Source: DAOVRL01 sp964459805
GTDB lineage: Bacteria > Planctomycetota > Phycisphaerae > Sedimentisphaerales > Anaerobacaceae
Direction: 5' to 3'
Assembly (NCBI GenBank): GCA_964459805.1
Contig: CAYWOD010000178.1
Span: forward strand, 1 to 7,772
Length of the DNA: 7,772 bases
Shown: positions 4,104-7,772 of the stretch, in pieces
Position numbering within the stretch: position 1 is the stretch's first letter
How the letters are laid out: each line of letters begins with the position of its first letter
The notes under the pieces: generated by a model
The model's database searches: none
Seen by the model: the letters and a program-made list of their open reading frames with translations, nothing else
What the model was told of the DNA's origin: nothing
Position numbers and translations under genes: made by a program

Positions 4104-6593
4104 ATGATGAGAATTTACGCTGCAATCTTTGTGGTTCTCTTGGTGTGTGGGCCGGCCCTTACAGCGGATCCGGCAGCCGACACATCTTCGACGGTGGAGG
4201 GCTTTGACTACTTCGCAAACAATTGGAACATCGTTGGCCTGAAAGACTACATTCACGGCAGCCGAATCACGCCTGACAACGAGTTGCTACTGTCCGGCAA
4301 GACGCCGGTACAAGTTCGCATCGGCCTCAACCGCACACCTTTGAGCCGGGCACACGGAAAGCAGGCAATGCACGGCTGGATGCCTGTTATCCTGGCCGAC
4401 GCTGTCGAAGGGCCGGTGCGATACGAGATTTGCTATTGGGCCACGCCGCTGCCGGACGTCAGAGATTGGCAGAAGGCGTTCGATTGGCCGACTGAGGGTG
4501 AGAATTTCCTCACCTGGATTCGAGTCAGGGCCACCAATACGTCCGGCGAGCAAGTCGAAGCTCATGTCGAGGTTGGACCAAACGCGGACGGCAATCGCCC
4601 GTCGAGATTCGTCGAGCAGCAGGCCGAGCCGAAGATCGAGCACAAGCATACTCGCACCTACACCTGGTCGTGGCCTCTGCAAGCCGGTGAGACGGCCGAA
4701 GAAGTTGCCCGGTACACGTTCTTCCCCGTAGAAGATGCCAAGGCCTACGATGGGCAGGACGCCGAAGTGTGGCTCGGCCGGACAGTCAACTACTGGAAAA
4801 ATGTGATGGCCGGTGCCGCCAAGATTGAAGTGCCCTGCCGCAAGGCCAGCGAGGCCCTGTTGGCCGCCCACGTGTGCCAATTGATCGCCAACGACCACGG
4901 CGAAATGCACGGTGGCGAGGGATTCTACGACCATTTCTACATCCGAGATGCCGGCTACCAGGTAATGGAGCTGGAAGAGGCCGGACTGACCGAAGCGGCC
5001 CGAAGGGCCATGGAAGCGTATCTCAAGAGCCAGCGCCCGGACGGCCGATTCGAGTCGCAGAGCGGGCAGCTCGACGCCAACGGTCAGGCGGTCTGGGTAC
5101 TGTGGCAGTTCTATAAGGTCACCGGCGATAAAGACTTCTTGGCCGCGGCCTATCCCCGGATGCGCAAGGCCGTCGATTGGACGATGAAGGCTCGACGCCA
5201 GGCCCCGGCCGACTCGCAGTTTGCCGGGGTGCTTCCCAACGCGGTAGCCGACGGCGAATATCTGTGGGACGGCAAATACCACATCGTCGGCTACGACCTC
5301 TGGAATCTGCGCGGCATGTTGTGTACCGCCGATGCGGCGCGTGCGCTGGGAAAGAGTGAGGAAGCCGACAAGCTGCTCGGCGAAGCGAACCTCTACCGCC
5401 GGGCTATCGACGCGGCCTGCAGACGGATCGGCGCGACCCACTTCCCGCCGAGCTGGGAAGGACGCGGCACGCATTGGGGCAACACCGAGACGCTCTGGCC
5501 GACGCCGGTGTTTCGACCGGATGATCCGCGCGTCGCCGCCATGATCGAGCATGCCCGCAGCGAGCATGGCGGCGGCTTCATCGAAGGCACTATCCAGTGG
5601 CTCGGGCGTCCCGACGCGATCCACCCGTACATGTCGGCCTACACGACGATGGCCGATCTTGTCCGCGGCAACCACGAGCAGGTTGTCGAGGACTTCTACT
5701 GGTACTTGCTGCACTCGACCGCCGCCCACGCGTTCCCCGAAGGCATCTACTACAAGAGACGCACGGCCTGGAGCCATACGATCCCGCACGTTACCGGTGC
5801 GTCCAACTACGCGCTCATGCTTCGCCACATGTTGATCCACGAAGCCGGCGACGAATTGCACGTGCTCAGGGCAGTACCTGACTGGTGGCTTGGCGACGGC
5901 GAGGAAATTCGCGTCGAACGTCTGCCCACACACTTTGGCCTGATGAATCTGACCGTCCGGGGAACGCCCAAGGGCGTCGAAGTCAATCTGGATGCGCCGA
6001 AGCGAAACCCGCCAAAGCGCATTGTCGTTAGCCTACCGAAGTCACGACCGATAGCCGGCACTCTCGACGGGGTCGAAGTCGTACAGAGATCGGACCAGCA
6101 GCAGCGGTGGGACTTCCCGACGGTTTTGGCCCTGTACAAAAAAACGGCCGACTGGCTCAAGCCGGATGCGGTCAGCCTGACCACGGGAAAGCCGGCCACA
6201 TGTTCCCATGCCCTGAGTCCCTATCCTGCCCGACTGGCGAATGACGGTTTCGCCGGTTCGACCGATTCCTATTGGGCTACGGACATCGTCAAGCACAAGG
6301 CCAACGCCGCCTGGTGGCAGGTGGACCTGGAAAAACCCACGATGGTTGGCCGTGTCGTGGTCGTCGGCTTTTACGGCGACAAGCGTTATTACGGTTTCAC
6401 GGTGGAAACATCGCTCGACGCCAAAACATGGGACGTGGTCGCCGACCGGCGTGATAACAAGGAGCTTTCCACCGTGAAAGGTTACACGTGCCGGTTCGCC
6501 CCGCGCCGAGTCCGCTACATCCGCATCACGCAAACGGCCAACTCAGCCAATACCGGACGGCACTTGGTGGAAGTCATGGCATACAAGGAATGA
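4104..6593 (+). CDS. Exported GH15-like six-hairpin glycosidase with C-terminal F5/8 type C domain
   Basis: Probably a carbohydrate-active enzyme acting outside the cytoplasm; the substrate is unknown. The 829 residues begin with a signal peptide (about 1-21, hydrophobic core then GPALTA). A probable beta-sandwich domain follows (about 30-235). Next is an (alpha/alpha)6 core (about 240-585) with FYDHFYIRDAGYQ (274-286) and QLDANGQAVWVLWQFYKVTG (322-341), patterns like those of GH15 glucoamylase-type enzymes. By position, Glu385 in ADGEYLWDG and Glu546 in FPEGIYY, followed by TAWSH (554-558), may be the catalytic acid and base. A beta-rich linker domain (about 586-680) leads to an F5/8 type C (discoidin, CBM32-like) domain (about 690-827). 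Its marks are YWATD (723-727), WWQVDLEKP (737-745) and RYIRIT (804-809), and it usually binds glycans. The gene looks richer in G+C than its neighbours (one sampled 60-base line is 72%). The family assignment is pattern-based; GH63-, GH78- or GH95-like relatives are possible. Confidence 0.75.
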   Translation: MMRIYAAIFVVLLVCGPALTADPAADTSSTVEGFDYFANNWNIVGLKDYIHGSRITPDNELLLSGKTPVQVRIGLNRTPLSRAHGKQAMHGWMPVILADAVEGPVRYEICYWATPLPDVRDWQKAFDWPTEGENFLTWIRVRATNTSGEQVEAHVEVGPNADGNRPSRFVEQQAEPKIEHKHTRTYTWSWPLQAGETAEEVARYTFFPVEDAKAYDGQDAEVWLGRTVNYWKNVMAGAAKIEVPCRKASEALLAAHVCQLIANDHGEMHGGEGFYDHFYIRDAGYQVMELEEAGLTEAARRAMEAYLKSQRPDGRFESQSGQLDANGQAVWVLWQFYKVTGDKDFLAAAYPRMRKAVDWTMKARRQAPADSQFAGVLPNAVADGEYLWDGKYHIVGYDLWNLRGMLCTADAARALGKSEEADKLLGEANLYRRAIDAACRRIGATHFPPSWEGRGTHWGNTETLWPTPVFRPDDPRVAAMIEHARSEHGGGFIEGTIQWLGRPDAIHPYMSAYTTMADLVRGNHEQVVEDFYWYLLHSTAAHAFPEGIYYKRRTAWSHTIPHVTGASNYALMLRHMLIHEAGDELHVLRAVPDWWLGDGEEIRVERLPTHFGLMNLTVRGTPKGVEVNLDAPKRNPPKRIVVSLPKSRPIAGTLDGVEVVQRSDQQQRWDFPTVLALYKKTADWLKPDAVSLTTGKPATCSHALSPYPARLANDGFAGSTDSYWATDIVKHKANAAWWQVDLEKPTMVGRVVVVGFYGDKRYYGFTVETSLDAKTWDVVADRRDNKELSTVKGYTCRFAPRRVRYIRITQTANSANTGRHLVEVMAYKE

Positions 6594-6688
6594 ACAAAGT
6601 AATCTGCCGCGAAGATTCCGGACTAATCTTGTGCTCCGGCTGCAACAAGGGCAGGCTCTTCACTGTGGCTTGATCGCCGTGGCGCCGT

Positions 6689-7772
6689 TCAGTTAATGAA
6701 AAGGCTTTTCGAAGAAAAATCAGGATCTGAGGTAAGATTGACACCCAGCTTCCTTAACCCGGCCTCATCCCCGGTTGTGGGAATATGAGTAATATGAACT
6801 TCGCAGCCCTGGAGCTCCTTCAAATGCTCGACCGCCATCTGCGCCGCAGGGTTCGATATGGCACTGATGCTTAGGGCGATTAGTGTTTCTTCAAGGTCAA
6901 GACTGAGCATTTTTCCGTTCATGATTTCCTTTTTCAGGAATTGTATAGAATCGGTAATGTTCTGCGGCAAGAGGTGCATTTTTTTCGGCAAACCCGTAAG
7001 GTGCTTCGTGGCGTTGATAACAAGGCTGGACGCAACGTGCATGAATGGAGAATTCTGCCCCGTAATAATGGTTCCGTCGCGCAGTTCGACGGCGGCCCCG
7101 CAAAAAATGCCCTCATTGCCCTTGCCGCTTTCCTGGGCTTTTCGGGCGGCTTGTCGTGCCGGTAATACCACGGTTCTGTCTTCGACCGTGGCGCCAATGT
7201 TTTTCATGATAAGTTCCGACCTCTCCAGTATTTCTCTGTCCACGAACCCCATTGCGTATTCGCAGGCACACCTGAAATACCGCCTGACGATCTCCTGGTG
7301 TGCGGCTTCCTGGACCACCTCGTCGTCCACGATTCCGAAACCGGCACGGTTAACGCCCATATCAGTGGGAGATTTGTAAAAGGATTCGGCGCCTGTGATT
7401 TTTTCTATGATTCTTTTTAGCAGCGGAAAAGCCTCGATATCGCGATTGTAGTTGACCGCTTTTTCATTGTACGCTTCCAAATGGTGATAGTCGATGCAGT
7501 TTACGTCCTTGAGATCGACTGTTGCGGCCTCGTAGGCAACATTTACCTTATGTTTCAACGGTAAATTCCAGATGGGAAATGTCTCAAACTTGGCAAATCC
7601 GGCCCCGTTGCCGTTCTTGTATTCATGGTACAGATGGCAAAGGCACGTGGCGAGCTTGCCGCTTCCCGGTCCGGGCCCGGTCACAACTACGATTGGATGT
7701 TTAGTATGTATCGGTTTGTTTTCACCGTAACCTTCGTCGCTTACGATGGTGTCAACATCCGTAGGATAACCC
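6689..7772 (-). CDS. DUF1846 (UPF0371) family protein, 5' end outside window
   Basis: Conserved bacterial protein of unknown function. The stop TGA is at 6689-6691. The frame is open to the right edge, giving about 360 residues of the C-terminal part; known members have about 490-500, so roughly 130 N-terminal residues are missing. The GTG at 7682-7684 is not taken as the start, because family sequence continues upstream of it (GYPTDVDTIVS, then KHPIVVV). Just after that comes TGPGPGSGK (7655-7681), a glycine-rich loop like a Walker A. FETFPIWNLPLKH and the following EAYNEKAVNYNRD are highly typical of DUF1846. The loop suggests nucleotide binding, but no reaction is established to my knowledge. 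The gene points towards the glycosidase gene across a 95-base spacer with no convincing terminator. Its DNA looks A+T richer than the glycosidase gene (one sampled line is 42% G+C). Confidence 0.9.
   Translation of the reverse strand, partial: GYPTDVDTIVSDEGYGENKPIHTKHPIVVVTGPGPGSGKLATCLCHLYHEYKNGNGAGFAKFETFPIWNLPLKHKVNVAYEAATVDLKDVNCIDYHHLEAYNEKAVNYNRDIEAFPLLKRIIEKITGAESFYKSPTDMGVNRAGFGIVDDEVVQEAAHQEIVRRYFRCACEYAMGFVDREILERSELIMKNIGATVEDRTVVLPARQAARKAQESGKGNEGIFCGAAVELRDGTIITGQNSPFMHVASSLVINATKHLTGLPKKMHLLPQNITDSIQFLKKEIMNGKMLSLDLEETLIALSISAISNPAAQMAVEHLKELQGCEVHITHIPTTGDEAGLRKLGVNLTSDPDFSSKSLFIN

Larger units (their letters stand above)
3901..4107 (+). other. Open frame without ATG before the glycosidase gene
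   Basis: The frame is open for 68 codons after the in-frame TGA at 3898-3900. Its own TGA (4105-4107) overlaps the ATG of the next gene as ATGA. There is no ATG inside it. A TTG at 3946 could start 53 residues but has no clear Shine-Dalgarno site. The translation reads like ordinary protein (for example VTISLEIPAG, then STVQVSGKCC) but matches no family I recognise. It may be chance or the worn end of a former gene. It also covers most of the 215 bases between pcm and the glycosidase gene, in which I see no other gene. Confidence 0.2.

Noticed and set aside
4287..5933. 548-codon open frame on the minus strand
   Set aside because: It is fully antisense to the glycosidase gene, whose G+C-rich third positions remove stops on the other strand. 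No family motif is seen in its translation.
6612..6630. Inverted repeat AAGATT/AATCTT in the convergent spacer
   Set aside because: Six A+T-rich pairs with no U-run on either strand; too weak to call a terminator for either gene.
6590..6673. 27-codon ORF with a CSGC motif overlapping the glycosidase stop as ATGA
   Set aside because: The only AGGA abuts its ATG with no spacing. It is too short to judge, and no family is recognised.
1..7772. CRISPR array, insertion sequence, phage, toxin-antitoxin or defence genes
   Set aside because: No regularly spaced repeats, transposase or integrase motifs, or terminal repeats flanking a gene were seen. All large frames are accounted for by the annotated genes.

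Overview
The window holds ordinary bacterial chromosome: housekeeping protein-quality genes, one tRNA and two less common genes. I see no transposase, integrase, phage gene, CRISPR array or toxin-antitoxin pair, and no clear new multi-gene system. The best fit is a Planctomycetota-type bacterium (possibly Phycisphaerae). That rests on protein style: lysine-rich tails on trigger factor and ClpP, a ClpP with a non-canonical N-terminus, a membrane-anchored Pcm, a secreted glycosidase with a discoidin domain, and a DUF1846 protein. It is an inference, with no marker gene to prove it.

Left part, minus strand (2700 down to 1): a promoter with a perfect TATAAT -10, tRNA-Gly(GCC), a spacer with an intrinsic terminator, then tig (trigger factor) and clpP. 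clpP runs off the left edge. The tig-clpP order is the classic bacterial one, in which clpX usually follows. The nascent-chain chaperone and the protease core would thus be expressed together. The terminator lies only about 45 bases before the tig start codon, which raises the question of where tig transcription begins or whether it is attenuated.

Middle (2623-4103): a 345-base divergent spacer between the tRNA and pcm holds a heptamer repeat, a long two-part inverted repeat and an extended -10 promoter for pcm. pcm encodes a protein-L-isoaspartate methyltransferase with an N-terminal membrane anchor. A hairpin follows its stop codon. The next 215 bases hold a possible promoter and an open frame without ATG.

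Right part (4104-7772): a plus-strand gene encodes an 829-residue exported protein with a GH15-like six-hairpin glycosidase core and a C-terminal F5/8 type C (discoidin/CBM32-like) domain. Its DNA looks richer in G+C than its neighbours. Facing it on the minus strand is a DUF1846/UPF0371 gene of unknown function, whose N-terminal part lies beyond the right edge.
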